Of a DNA stretch of 11,647 nucleotides, positions 1 through 7,600 are shown one piece after another. Under the pieces are notes generated by a model that was not told the DNA's origin, did not search any database, and worked only from the letters and a program-made list of their open reading frames with translations. The position numbers and the translations under genes were made by a program. Positions within the stretch are counted from its first letter, which is position 1, and each line of letters begins with the position of its first letter. Source of the stretch: JBHWPB01 sp043424675 (GTDB taxonomy: Bacteria; Bacillota; Bacilli; Lactobacillales; Carnobacteriaceae_A); the NCBI GenBank assembly GCA_043424675.1, contig JBHWPB010000071.1:1-11647 (forward strand), read 5' to 3'.

Positions 1-102
1 TAATTTTCTAGCAGAATATGCTACTATTGAGATGTAAGAAACTAATATTATTTCATCTTGTCAACTTCTTGTTCACTAAGAGATCAAAAAAGGAGTGTTA
101 GC

Positions 103-1209
103 ATGGCGGAAGAGTATATTGCAGGTACAGAAGTAAAAGAATTGGATATTATCAACACTTTAGAATTAGAAGATGAGGCAAAAAAGGTTATCCCAAAGAG
201 TGGCTTTGGCTATATCAGAAGTGGTGCAGGAGACGAGTTCACATTAAGACAGAATATTTCTTCATTCAATCACAAGGGTGTTTTACCACGGGTGTTAGCA
301 GATGTGGAAAACCCAGATCCAAGTACGACGTTTATGGACATCGATTTAACAATTCCTGCTGTCTTTGCCCCAATTGCAGCGTTGGGAATTGCGCATGAAC
401 AGAAAGAAGTAGGGGTCGCTAAAGCATTCAATGAATTTGGTTCTGTGTTCTCACTTTCTTCTTATTCAGGCTCAAGTTTCGATGAGGTTGCCGAAGCTTA
501 TGACGATAATGAGCCAAGTTTCTTTCAACTGTATATGAGTAAAGACAATGATTATAATCGTACTATTTTGGATGGAGCCAAAAAATTCGGTGCAAAAGCG
601 ATTATCTTAACTGCAGACTCCACAGTGAGTGGAAATAGAGAGGAAGACAAACGTAATAAATTTGTCTACCCATTTGGCATGCCTATCGTTGAAAGCTATC
701 TTGAAGGAAGTGGAAGCGGAATGGCACTGGCCGATATCTATGCCACCTCCAAACAAAAGATCAGCCCAGAAGATGTCCGTTGGATTACAGAATACACAGA
801 TCTTCCGGTATTTGTAAAAGGAGTTCAGACAGCTGAAGATGCTTCCGTTGCTATCGGTGCAGGTGCTGCAGGAGTGTGGGTTTCAAATCATGGAGGACGA
901 CAGCTCGACGGTGCGCCAGGAGCCTTCGACAATTTAGAAGAGGTTGCAACAGCTATCGGAGGTCGAGTACCGATTGTCTTTGATAGTGGCGTTCGCCGCG
1001 GAGAGCACATCTTTAAAGCTTTAGCAAGCGGAGCAGACATCGTGGCGCTTGGCCGTCCTATTCTATATGGTCTCGCTTTAGGAGGTTGGAAAGGAGTCAC
1101 ATCTGTTCTCGAGTATTTTGAAAAAGATTTCAAACGCGTGATGCAACTGACAGGATGCCAGACGATCGATGATGTTAAAAACGCACGATTGAAAGATATG
1201 AAGTTCTAA
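103..1209 (+). CDS. lctO: L-lactate oxidase, FMN-dependent alpha-hydroxy-acid oxidase family
   Basis: This cytosolic FMN enzyme oxidises L-lactate with O2 to pyruvate and H2O2. The 368-residue protein matches the family length (A. viridans enzyme 374). Residues expected from the A. viridans enzyme are present with a small offset: Tyr37 (GYIRSG), Asp172 and Arg179 (ADSTVSGNR), Tyr213, Lys239 (VFVKG), and the catalytic His263 with Arg266 (NHGGRQLDG). The C-terminal FMN-phosphate segment is FDSGVRRGEH followed by ALGRP. The APIAALG segment keeps Ala where lactate monooxygenases have Gly, which favours oxidase activity. I chose ATG 103 because AGGAG at 91-95 sits 7 nt upstream; a TTG at 58 would add 15 poorly conserved residues. 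The gene is monocistronic towards its 3' side, with a terminator directly downstream. A related alpha-hydroxy-acid substrate cannot be excluded. Confidence 0.93.
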   Translation: MAEEYIAGTEVKELDIINTLELEDEAKKVIPKSGFGYIRSGAGDEFTLRQNISSFNHKGVLPRVLADVENPDPSTTFMDIDLTIPAVFAPIAALGIAHEQKEVGVAKAFNEFGSVFSLSSYSGSSFDEVAEAYDDNEPSFFQLYMSKDNDYNRTILDGAKKFGAKAIILTADSTVSGNREEDKRNKFVYPFGMPIVESYLEGSGSGMALADIYATSKQKISPEDVRWITEYTDLPVFVKGVQTAEDASVAIGAGAAGVWVSNHGGRQLDGAPGAFDNLEEVATAIGGRVPIVFDSGVRRGEHIFKALASGADIVALGRPILYGLALGGWKGVTSVLEYFEKDFKRVMQLTGCQTIDDVKNARLKDMKF

Positions 1210-1232
1210 AAACCCCGCAATTTAAAATTTTT

Positions 1233-1267
1233 AAGATGCCGGCGTATATCCGCCAGCATCTTTTTTT
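1233..1267 (+). terminator. Intrinsic terminator of lctO
   Basis: The arms AAGATGCCGGCG and CGCCAGCATCTT pair over 12 positions with one C/A mismatch. The loop is TATATC and a run of seven T follows. It lies 24 nt after the lctO stop and separates lctO from the next gene. Confidence 0.9.
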
Positions 1268-1307
1268 GTTTCCAAGAATAAAATTTTACTTATTATATCC
1301 ACGAAAG

Positions 1308-1337
1308 TCGAACTTTAAGACTCATCCATGTTAAACT
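1308..1337 (+). promoter_or_regulatory. Candidate extended -10 promoter for the LLM gene
   Basis: TGTTAAACT at 1329-1337 fits an extended -10 (TGn followed by TAAACT). The -35 is poor: TCGAAC at 1308-1313, 18 nt upstream. The implied start near 1344 leaves a leader of about 45 nt. This rests on motif matching only. Confidence 0.4.
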
Positions 1338-1387
1338 AGGGAAAGACGCCAAAAAGAGGTCAAGAAATATCACGAGGAGGATGTATC

Positions 1388-2401
1388 ATGCGGTTGAGTG
1401 TTTTAGATCAGGCCCCAGTAACATCGGGGCATACAGGGGTGGACGGGATTCAAAACGCTGTCGAGTTAGCACAGACAGCAGAGGCTCTAGGCTACCATAG
1501 AATATGGATGGCAGAACATCATAATACAGACCAGTATGCGAGTTCCGCACCAGAAGTTATCGCTAGTCACATTTTAGGAAAGACGGAGAAAATACGTGTC
1601 GGTACAGGAGGAATCATGCTCATGCATTATTCTCCCTTAAAGATTGCAGAGGTTGTTAAAACTCTAAGTGCCTTGGGACCAGACCGTGTGGATTTTGGAG
1701 CAGGGCGAGCACCGGGAGGAGATCCAGCAGCCATTCAAGCATTAGCGGATGAACGCCCTCCTCATTACGATAATCAGTATGAAAAGTTCAGAAATACTTT
1801 AGAATTTATAAAAGGCGGCTCTCCCGATCATGAACATTATAAAAATATTATTGCATCTCCGACAGAAGTCAGCTTACCGCAACCTTATCTTTTAGGATCA
1901 TCAGGAAGTAGTGCTTTAGAAGCAGGTCGGATGGGAGTCGGCTATTCTTTCGCACAATTTTTCATGTCGAACTCTATGCGTGAAGAAGTATTCGAACACT
2001 ACCGACGAGCTTTTCAACCTTCAGAATTTAGTGAAGAACCTTATACCATCGTTTCTTATATGGTAACGGTAGCTGAGACAAGAGAAGAAGCGGAATACCA
2101 AGCACTGCCTTATGACATCTATCGCATGCGCCGTGCACAAGGTCGTTCTGAAAAAATGATGACACCTGAGGAAGCGTCCCGGTTGAACTTAAATGACGCT
2201 GCTAAACAGACGATTAAAAACAATCGCAAGGTTCAAGGGACTCACTATGTTGGAACACCAGAAGAAGTCTCCCACCGTCTCTTAGCAGAACAAAAACGGT
2301 ACGGGTTTGATGAGGCGATGATCGTTACTATTCCCCATTCTCAAAAGCAACGGTTGCATGTCTATGAATTACTTGCTCAAGAACTTTTGAGTCAGAGATA
2401 G
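1388..2401 (+). CDS. LLM-class flavin-dependent oxidoreductase (MsnO8/YhbW type)
   Basis: This is a luciferase-like TIM-barrel protein of 337 residues. Such enzymes use reduced FMN supplied by a separate flavin reductase to oxidise a small substrate; the substrate of this subgroup is not established. Subgroup signatures are the start LSVLDQAPV, the WMAEHHN segment near residue 40, RVGTGGIMLMHYSP near 70, and FGAGRAPGGDP near 103-113. These match the single-component group that includes E. coli YhbW (about 335 residues). ATG 1388 follows GAGGAGG at 1374-1380 with 7 nt spacing. No flavin reductase gene is visible nearby. No terminator is seen in the 83 nt before the helicase gene, so read-through is possible. 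The protein appears complete. Confidence 0.88.
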   Translation: MRLSVLDQAPVTSGHTGVDGIQNAVELAQTAEALGYHRIWMAEHHNTDQYASSAPEVIASHILGKTEKIRVGTGGIMLMHYSPLKIAEVVKTLSALGPDRVDFGAGRAPGGDPAAIQALADERPPHYDNQYEKFRNTLEFIKGGSPDHEHYKNIIASPTEVSLPQPYLLGSSGSSALEAGRMGVGYSFAQFFMSNSMREEVFEHYRRAFQPSEFSEEPYTIVSYMVTVAETREEAEYQALPYDIYRMRRAQGRSEKMMTPEEASRLNLNDAAKQTIKNNRKVQGTHYVGTPEEVSHRLLAEQKRYGFDEAMIVTIPHSQKQRLHVYELLAQELLSQR

Positions 2402-2484
2402 AATCGGAATAAAGGATAAATAAGTTACATATTATACTTTGTTTTTGTTAAAATTGTAGAATAATAAGAAATTAAAGGGGTACG

Positions 2485-5400
2485 TTGTTATTGATAAAGA
2501 AACAAAACTTTCCTGAATTTTATGTGAAAAATATTGCTTCTAATTTGAAAACATTTGAAGATGGAAAAGAAATCGCAGAAAATGGTAAAAAAGTCCACGA
2601 TGTTTTGGGAAATGAAGAGGATCGCAGTATCACATTCCGTGTATCGGATAGTAAAGACTATGAGATTACTCTTTCTTTCTATGAAAATGGTGTTGCCAAG
2701 GGGTATCAGTGTACGTGTGAAGCTTTTGAAAATAATGACGGTGCTTGTCGTCATGTCGTTGCAGCGATGCTCAGCTTAAATGATTACGAGAATGAAGAGA
2801 TTCCGACAAGTGAAACAGCGAAAAAAGCTAAAACGCCGACGCAAGGGTTTATTCACACGCGTAACAGACAGGCGGTCACAGATCTATTAGAAAATTACCG
2901 CAAGCAGCGTTTAACAAGACGCACCAATGTTTCTAAAGAGCCTGTAAACATTGAATACGAACTACACATCCGAGGACCTGAACGAGTGACGGGTTATCTT
3001 TTATCTATGAAAGTGGGTCTAGATTATTTATATGTCGTTCATGATGTACCCGATGTGGTCAATGATCTCTTGAGAGGAAATGAAATTGAATTTGGAAAGA
3101 GATTCGTTTTTTCTCCAGAAGTTCATCGTCTTCGTCAAGAAGATAGAGAGATGTTAGAGAACCTCAATGATATTATTAAGGTCACTTTGAACGCGCAAGG
3201 TGATGTATCGCAGGCTGAAAAACGTGAAATATCCATCCCTCCTCAGTATGTGAAGTTAGTGATGAACAGTCTATCGAAAGTTAATAGAAGTACGATTTAC
3301 TATGAAAAGCCTGATCAGCCTTCCTTAAATCGAGAAAGCTCAACAACGGCTCACATCATTCAAGACTTTGACATTCTCCCTTTGCATCTGGCTATCCATT
3401 ATCACACGGACAATGAAGTGTCGATGTCTATGCCAAAAGAAGAAATTGATAGTTTGAGGTTTTATCCCGAAACAAATATCGTCCTTATTGAGGAGTCTTT
3501 TTATTATCTTAGCGCAGTACAATACCAGTCTCTACTTTTCTTAAGAAACGCTTTAGACGAAGTCGGGGGCGACCCGCTTGTCATGGATAACGATCAATTT
3601 GGAGTTTTCGCATCAGAGGTTCTGCCACAGATCAGACGGTTTATTCACATCGATATTGCAGATGAAATTAATGACGTCATGTTGACACCTGTCTTGGAAC
3701 CTAAACTTTATATTGATTATCTAAACGGAACCTTGTTTATACGCCCCGTCTTTAAGTATATGGATCAAACTGTCCTGCCTTATGGAGATGATGATGTCGA
3801 TTCGGAAGTGAGAGAAAATGACCGTCTCATCGTCCGTGACATTGAAACAGAAAATGATATTTTAGAAAAACTTGAAGATCGCACGGATAATTGGTCGCAC
3901 CGCGAGGAATATTTATTAACTGAAAATCTCGGTGAGATGACAGATTTTTTATATAATCATCTGGAAATCTTGATGGAAGACTATGAAGTCTACTTAACCA
4001 ATGCAGCTCAAAATATCATCTACCAACCAGAGACCGCACCTTCTATAAGGATAGATATCAATGAGAATTCTAATCTATTAGAAATTTCATTTCAAACAGA
4101 GGACATTACAGAAAATGAGCTGCGCAGCATCATTAAAGATTTGAATGACAACAAAAATTACTATCGTTTATCTAATGGAGCGATTTTGAACCTCAAGGGT
4201 GAGAACTTCCAAAATATGAATGAATCCTTGGAACGCTTATCGATTGATGAAGACGATATTCAAGAAGAAATGACGGCACCACTGTGGAAAGGTCTCACTG
4301 TCTTTGAAGATGACTTCGTGGATAAAGGGGAACAATTCAGAAAACTCATGCGAGACCTCTTAGAGCCTTCGGAATTAGAGTTCGACAAACCTGAATTGCT
4401 GGAAGCCGATCTCAGAAGTTACCAACAAACAGGGTTTAAGTGGTTGAAAACTCTTAACTACTATGGCTTAGGAGGAATATTGGCAGATGATATGGGATTA
4501 GGGAAAACCATTCAAACTATCGCCTATATCGCCTCTGAAATTGAAGAGGGTGAAGCACCCTTCTTAGTTGTCTGTCCTTCCAGTGTATTATTTAACTGGG
4601 AGCGTGAATTTGAAAAATTTGCACCTCAGGTTCAAACGAAAGTCATTCAAGGAAACAAAGAAGAACGTATCGAACTTCTCGAGGAAGTTAGAGAAGAAGA
4701 AATTCCGGTCATTATTACTTCTTACCCCCTCATTCAGCGTGACTATGACATATATACGGATCAGCAGTTTGCTTCGATTATTTTGGACGAAGCGCAGTAT
4801 GTCAAGAATAGATTTACTAAAACATCAAAAGCAGTTAAACAGCTTCGCAGTGAGACAATCTTTGCGCTTTCGGGAACACCTATTGAAAACAGTCTGCATG
4901 AACTCTATTCAATATTTTCTATCGTCCAGCCGGGACTTTTTGAAAATGAAACTGACTTTAAGGAAAGCAGCACCACCCGTATTGCAGAGAAAGTAAGACC
5001 ATTTGTCTTGCGCCGCTTGAAATCAGAAGTTCTGGATGATCTGCCAGAGAAGACAGAAACGACAGAGTACATCGAACTCTCAGACGACCAGAAAAAATTG
5101 TATCAATCACAGTTAGCTGTTTTAAGAAATGAAGTTTCCAGCTATCTTCAAGAGGATACTTTCCAAAACAATCGTATGGAAATCCTGAGTGGGATGACGC
5201 GTCTCCGTCAAATCTGTAATGATCCGCGACTGGTGCTCGAAGATTACGAGGGTGATTCCAGCAAGCTCGCTCGTTTATTAGAGTATCTCGAAGAAGCAAG
5301 ACTGAATGGGAAGCGTGTTGTTCTCTTCTCGCAATTCACTAAAATGTTAGATCTGATTCGAAAAGAATTAGATCAACGCGGATACGATTACCACTACTTA

Positions 5401-5769
5401 GATGGCTCTACTCCGAAAGAACAGCGATTTGAAGATACGACGCGTTTCAACCGCGGAGAGAAAGACCTCTTCTTAATTTCTCTGAAAGCTGGAGGAACAG
5501 GGCTCAACTTAACGGGAGGCGACACAGTTATCCTCTATGACTCTTGGTGGAACCCTGCCGTAGAAGATCAAGCGGCTGACAGAGTCCACAGATTTGGTCA
5601 GAAGAAAGTTGTTCAAGTGGTCCGTTTGATTACAAGAGGAACAATCGAAGAGCGCATCCACGAACTGCAAGATAAAAAGCGAGCCCTATTGGATACTGTT
5701 ATTGATTCTGGTTCAAGTGAGATATCTTCCCTTACAAAAGATGACGTACTAAAAATGTTGGAGATGTAA
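2485..5769 (+). CDS. SNF2-family helicase with N-terminal SWIM zinc finger
   Basis: This is a superfamily 2 DNA-dependent ATPase/translocase of 1094 residues; its cellular role in Firmicutes is poorly defined. Order of parts: a SWIM finger with Cys76, Cys78, Cys88 and His90 (CxC...CxH); a long region of about residues 130-600, consistent with the bacterial SNF2-associated domain; then the two RecA-like lobes. Lobe 1 has Walker A DDMGLGKT at 668-675, DEAQ at 768-771 and SGTP at 796-799. Lobe 2 has KAGGTGLNL and the arginine-finger motif DRVHRFGQ at 1032-1039. All catalytic motifs are intact. An in-frame TAA at 2473 forces a TTG start: TTG 2485 is 4 nt, and TTG 2491 is 10 nt, after AAAGGGG. B. 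subtilis keeps the two functions in adjacent genes (ywqA SNF2, ywqB SWIM); here they are fused. The next gene starts 1 nt after the stop. Confidence 0.93.
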   Translation: MLLIKKQNFPEFYVKNIASNLKTFEDGKEIAENGKKVHDVLGNEEDRSITFRVSDSKDYEITLSFYENGVAKGYQCTCEAFENNDGACRHVVAAMLSLNDYENEEIPTSETAKKAKTPTQGFIHTRNRQAVTDLLENYRKQRLTRRTNVSKEPVNIEYELHIRGPERVTGYLLSMKVGLDYLYVVHDVPDVVNDLLRGNEIEFGKRFVFSPEVHRLRQEDREMLENLNDIIKVTLNAQGDVSQAEKREISIPPQYVKLVMNSLSKVNRSTIYYEKPDQPSLNRESSTTAHIIQDFDILPLHLAIHYHTDNEVSMSMPKEEIDSLRFYPETNIVLIEESFYYLSAVQYQSLLFLRNALDEVGGDPLVMDNDQFGVFASEVLPQIRRFIHIDIADEINDVMLTPVLEPKLYIDYLNGTLFIRPVFKYMDQTVLPYGDDDVDSEVRENDRLIVRDIETENDILEKLEDRTDNWSHREEYLLTENLGEMTDFLYNHLEILMEDYEVYLTNAAQNIIYQPETAPSIRIDINENSNLLEISFQTEDITENELRSIIKDLNDNKNYYRLSNGAILNLKGENFQNMNESLERLSIDEDDIQEEMTAPLWKGLTVFEDDFVDKGEQFRKLMRDLLEPSELEFDKPELLEADLRSYQQTGFKWLKTLNYYGLGGILADDMGLGKTIQTIAYIASEIEEGEAPFLVVCPSSVLFNWEREFEKFAPQVQTKVIQGNKEERIELLEEVREEEIPVIITSYPLIQRDYDIYTDQQFASIILDEAQYVKNRFTKTSKAVKQLRSETIFALSGTPIENSLHELYSIFSIVQPGLFENETDFKESSTTRIAEKVRPFVLRRLKSEVLDDLPEKTETTEYIELSDDQKKLYQSQLAVLRNEVSSYLQEDTFQNNRMEILSGMTRLRQICNDPRLVLEDYEGDSSKLARLLEYLEEARLNGKRVVLFSQFTKMLDLIRKELDQRGYDYHYLDGSTPKEQRFEDTTRFNRGEKDLFLISLKAGGTGLNLTGGDTVILYDSWWNPAVEDQAADRVHRFGQKKVVQVVRLITRGTIEERIHELQDKKRALLDTVIDSGSSEISSLTKDDVLKMLEM

Positions 5770-5770
5770 T

Positions 5771-6319
5771 ATGAAGAAAAATTATCAAGATAAGTTATAT
5801 GAGATTGATTGGATAGGTCTCCCGGAAAAACGATTTAAGAAATATCGTTCTTGGATAAATAGAGAAACACCTGGCCAGTGCGGCACTTATGTCTCTGCTG
5901 TTCTGTTGGATGACTATTTGCGAAGAGAACAGGGTATCAAGATAGGTAAAGAGAGATTGTTAGAGGGATTAAGATCAGTTGTAGACAATCTGATGCCCTA
6001 TAAAGGCACTTTTTTCTGGGACGTGGCTTATGGGTTAAATTATATGTTGGGAGATATTCCAGGAATCAAAGCGAAGTCTCACCTCATACCTGATAAAAAA
6101 GTCGTAGAGATACTAGAGGGGAATGAGCCAAAACCTGTTATCGTAGGGACTTTAAGTATGTTGAATAGTGTTTATAAGAACCATTGGCTCGTTGTCTATG
6201 CTTATGGATACGATGAAGAAGGAGACTTATATTTTAAAGGATATGACAACCATGGGAGGTATCGAGCAGTTGTCCCGGCAGCACAGACCTTTGCCTGTGT
6301 GTGGCTAGAACAAGCGTAA
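5771..6319 (+). CDS. Small papain-like (C39-like) putative cysteine peptidase, cytosolic
   Basis: I do not recognise a named gene. The 182-residue protein has the layout of a papain/C39-like fold. A Gln-Cys pair near the N-terminus (PGQCGTYVSAVLLDDY, Cys37) begins a helix. Next come His138 before a hydrophobic strand (NHWLVVYAYGYD) and Asp159-Asn160 after a second strand (LYFKGYDNHGRY). Cys37, His138 and Asp159 or Asn160 could form a catalytic triad, but this is inferred from order and spacing alone. There is no signal peptide or membrane segment. ATG 5771 lies 1 nt after the helicase TAA, and its ribosome site (GGAG, 5760-5763) is inside the helicase gene, so translation is probably coupled. 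Possible roles are a housekeeping peptidase, an acyltransferase-like enzyme or an inactive fold; I cannot choose among them. Confidence 0.7.
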   Translation: MKKNYQDKLYEIDWIGLPEKRFKKYRSWINRETPGQCGTYVSAVLLDDYLRREQGIKIGKERLLEGLRSVVDNLMPYKGTFFWDVAYGLNYMLGDIPGIKAKSHLIPDKKVVEILEGNEPKPVIVGTLSMLNSVYKNHWLVVYAYGYDEEGDLYFKGYDNHGRYRAVVPAAQTFACVWLEQA

Positions 6320-6352
6320 GAATAAGTAACATTCTGCTTGGGACATTTAGAG

Positions 6353-6370
6353 GGTAGAGGAGGTAGAGGA
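6353..6370 (+). repeat. Two tandem copies of a 9-bp purine-rich unit in the 3' untranslated region
   Basis: GGTAGAGGA occurs twice in a row and is followed by GGA. The stretch contains two Shine-Dalgarno-like AGAGGAGG sequences but no ATG, GTG or TTG at a usable distance. It lies between the papain-like gene and its terminator. Confidence 0.8.
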
Positions 6371-6431
6371 GGACTATTCTTCGAAGCTTCTTACAGAGAT
6401 ATTTACAGAAAAGCAGTTCAATTCGCTCTTT

Positions 6432-6463
6432 AAAACAACCGAGTTTGGGTCGGTTGTTTTTTT
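6432..6463 (+). terminator. Intrinsic terminator ending the helicase/papain-like run
   Basis: A perfect 11-bp stem (AAAACAACCGA with TCGGTTGTTTT), a loop of GTTTGGG, and T continuing to 6463. It lies about 110 nt after the papain-like stop. On the minus strand the T run is only four long, so it is mainly a plus-strand terminator. Confidence 0.93.
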
Positions 6464-6466
6464 ATG

Positions 6467-6541
6467 AAAATAAAAGTCTGCCATGAACAAGAAGCATCGG
6501 AAAGTAAAGTATAGCTAACAGGGGATGAGAGGTGGCAGACT
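6467..6541 (-). terminator. Possible long-loop terminator for the AraC gene
   Basis: AGTCTGCCA (6475-6483) and TGGCAGACT (6533-6541) form a perfect 9-bp inverted repeat around 49 nt. Read on the minus strand it ends in TTTTATTTT, just downstream of the araC stop. The loop is long for a terminator, so it could instead be a protein site or a remnant of a small repeat. Confidence 0.35.
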
Positions 6542-6584
6542 GTGAAGATGACCTGGCACTTTCAGATTTTGATTGTATGCAAAA

Positions 6585-7337
6585 CTAGACGTGGAGACCT
6601 TTGTAGAGATTTTTTATATAGAGAGTTGGGGTTTGCCCCGTGTGTTTCTTAAAAACTTTTGTAAAGTAAGAGTGGCTGTTGAATCCTGACAGCCAAGCGA
6701 CTTCACTCAAGCTGTATTTGTTCAAATGGAAAAAGTATTTTGAGAGATTGACGCGCATGACATTGACATATTCTATAAAAGTAAGTTTAGTTTCCTGTTT
6801 GAACTTGCGGGCTAAGTGGACAGGGTGCATATGATACCGTTCAGCGAGGTCTGACAGAGTAAGTTCTTCAACCAAATGTTCTGAAATATATTGGACAATT
6901 TCTTTCATCGTGTCAGAGTAATTTTTCGTCGAAAAATCCCGAACGGCCTGAGAATATTCGGCGCACATTTTATCGAAAATCTTTTCTTTGAGATAAGAGA
7001 TGGAGTTGGTTCTGTCAATCAATAACGAATTTTGCATGGATAAGATGTATAACTGGTAAGGGGGTAATTCCCCGCTCATAGCGGCCAGTCTGCTGTAAGT
7101 GTTCATGTGTTCTAATTGATTTTTGTAGAGAGAGAGTTCGTTTTCTCCAGTCAAAGGAACATCGTGAAAACATTCTTTATCAGTTGTCCATTCTTTCATC
7201 AGTTCTGCTACTTTTTCTACGTTTCCATCTTTAATGGCGAATGACATTTCTTTTTCCATCAGATAACGAGAGCTTGTCGAAGCATTGATAATGGCTTCTA
7301 GTTCTTTTTTACGACGTTCTTCTATATTTTTCATCAT
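6585..7337 (-). CDS. AraC-family transcriptional regulator
   Basis: This is a 250-residue DNA-binding regulator. The C-terminal AraC/XylS domain (about 143-245) has two helix-turn-helix units. The first is near 159-186 (LTLSDLAERYHMHPVHLARK). The second is near 208-237 (YSLSEVAWLSGFNSHSYFTK) and ends in the typical FKKHTGQTP. The N-terminal 130 residues are helical and resemble the uncharacterised sensor part of many Gram-positive AraC proteins (LEHMNTYSRLAAMSGELPPY region). No ligand can be read from it. The first ATG (7337) is favoured because AGGAGG lies 8 nt upstream; a second ATG follows immediately. The gene is transcribed away from the stress/recX/mutY genes. Its target is unknown: no sugar transporter or catabolic gene is adjacent on its own strand, and the divergent spacer is the nearest candidate. 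Confidence 0.9.
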   Translation of the reverse strand: MMKNIEERRKKELEAIINASTSSRYLMEKEMSFAIKDGNVEKVAELMKEWTTDKECFHDVPLTGENELSLYKNQLEHMNTYSRLAAMSGELPPYQLYILSMQNSLLIDRTNSISYLKEKIFDKMCAEYSQAVRDFSTKNYSDTMKEIVQYISEHLVEELTLSDLAERYHMHPVHLARKFKQETKLTFIEYVNVMRVNLSKYFFHLNKYSLSEVAWLSGFNSHSYFTKVFKKHTGQTPTLYIKNLYKGLHV

Positions 7338-7376
7338 GCCTCACCCCTCCTTCTAAATTAAGTTTTATTATAGATA

Positions 7377-7405
7377 AGTATACGCTATATTTATCACAAA
7401 ATCAA
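7377..7405 (-). promoter_or_regulatory. Candidate sigma-A promoter of the AraC gene
   Basis: On the minus strand TTGATT (7405-7400) and TATACT (7382-7377) are separated by exactly 17 nt. A second -10-like TATAAT lies a few bases downstream. The implied leader is about 35 nt and contains the strong ribosome site. Confidence 0.6.
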
Positions 7406-7418
7406 CGTGACACGCTGA
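7402..7418. promoter_or_regulatory. 17-bp imperfect palindrome overlapping the araC -35
   Basis: TCAACGTGACACGCTGA is symmetric about a central A, with one mismatched pair (CGTG-A-CACG core, TCA/TGA ends). Its position on the -35 of the minus-strand promoter suggests an operator. The binding protein is unknown; autoregulation is one option. Confidence 0.4.
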
Positions 7419-7463
7419 ACATTCGTATCAATAGGATGAATATTTTAAAGAGATAGAATGTAT

Positions 7464-7493
7464 GTTATTATTCTAATAACGTTTTGATAGAAT
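7464..7493 (+). promoter_or_regulatory. Candidate promoter with overlapping palindrome upstream of the stress gene
   Basis: GTTATTA-TTC-TAATAAC (7464-7480) is a perfect 7-bp inverted repeat. Directly after it TGATAGAAT (7485-7493) fits an extended -10, and TTATTA at 7465-7470 would be a weak -35 at 17 nt. The palindrome therefore covers the -35 and spacer, as an operator would. A second extended -10 look-alike, TGTTAGAAT at 7572-7580, is so close to the ribosome site that it is less likely. Confidence 0.42.
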
Positions 7494-7600
7494 CGTTGTG
7501 ATTTCTAGAGACCGCGAGCTTAAAGTTATAGAACTCTAGAGAGTTTCAGAGTTCATAGATTAGAAAATGTTTGTTAGAATAGGAGTAAAGAGGTCAGGAT

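Noticed and set aside
9..23. Small inverted repeat TAGCA-GAATA-TGCTA upstream of lctO
   Set aside because: Only 5-bp arms, no T run and no clear promoter beside it; likely chance, and the upstream context is cut off.
58..102. Extended start of lctO at TTG 58
   Set aside because: ATG 103 has a well-placed AGGAG and gives the family-length protein; the extra 15 residues do not resemble lactate oxidases.
2402..2484. Promoter before the helicase gene
   Set aside because: -10-like TATACT (2433-2438) and TAGAAT (2457-2462) are present but neither has a -35 at a suitable distance; not strong enough to annotate.
2485..6319. DISARM-like or other SNF2-containing defence island
   Set aside because: No methyltransferase, phospholipase-D protein, nuclease or mobile-element gene is present, and SWIM-SNF2 proteins are common chromosomal genes in Firmicutes.
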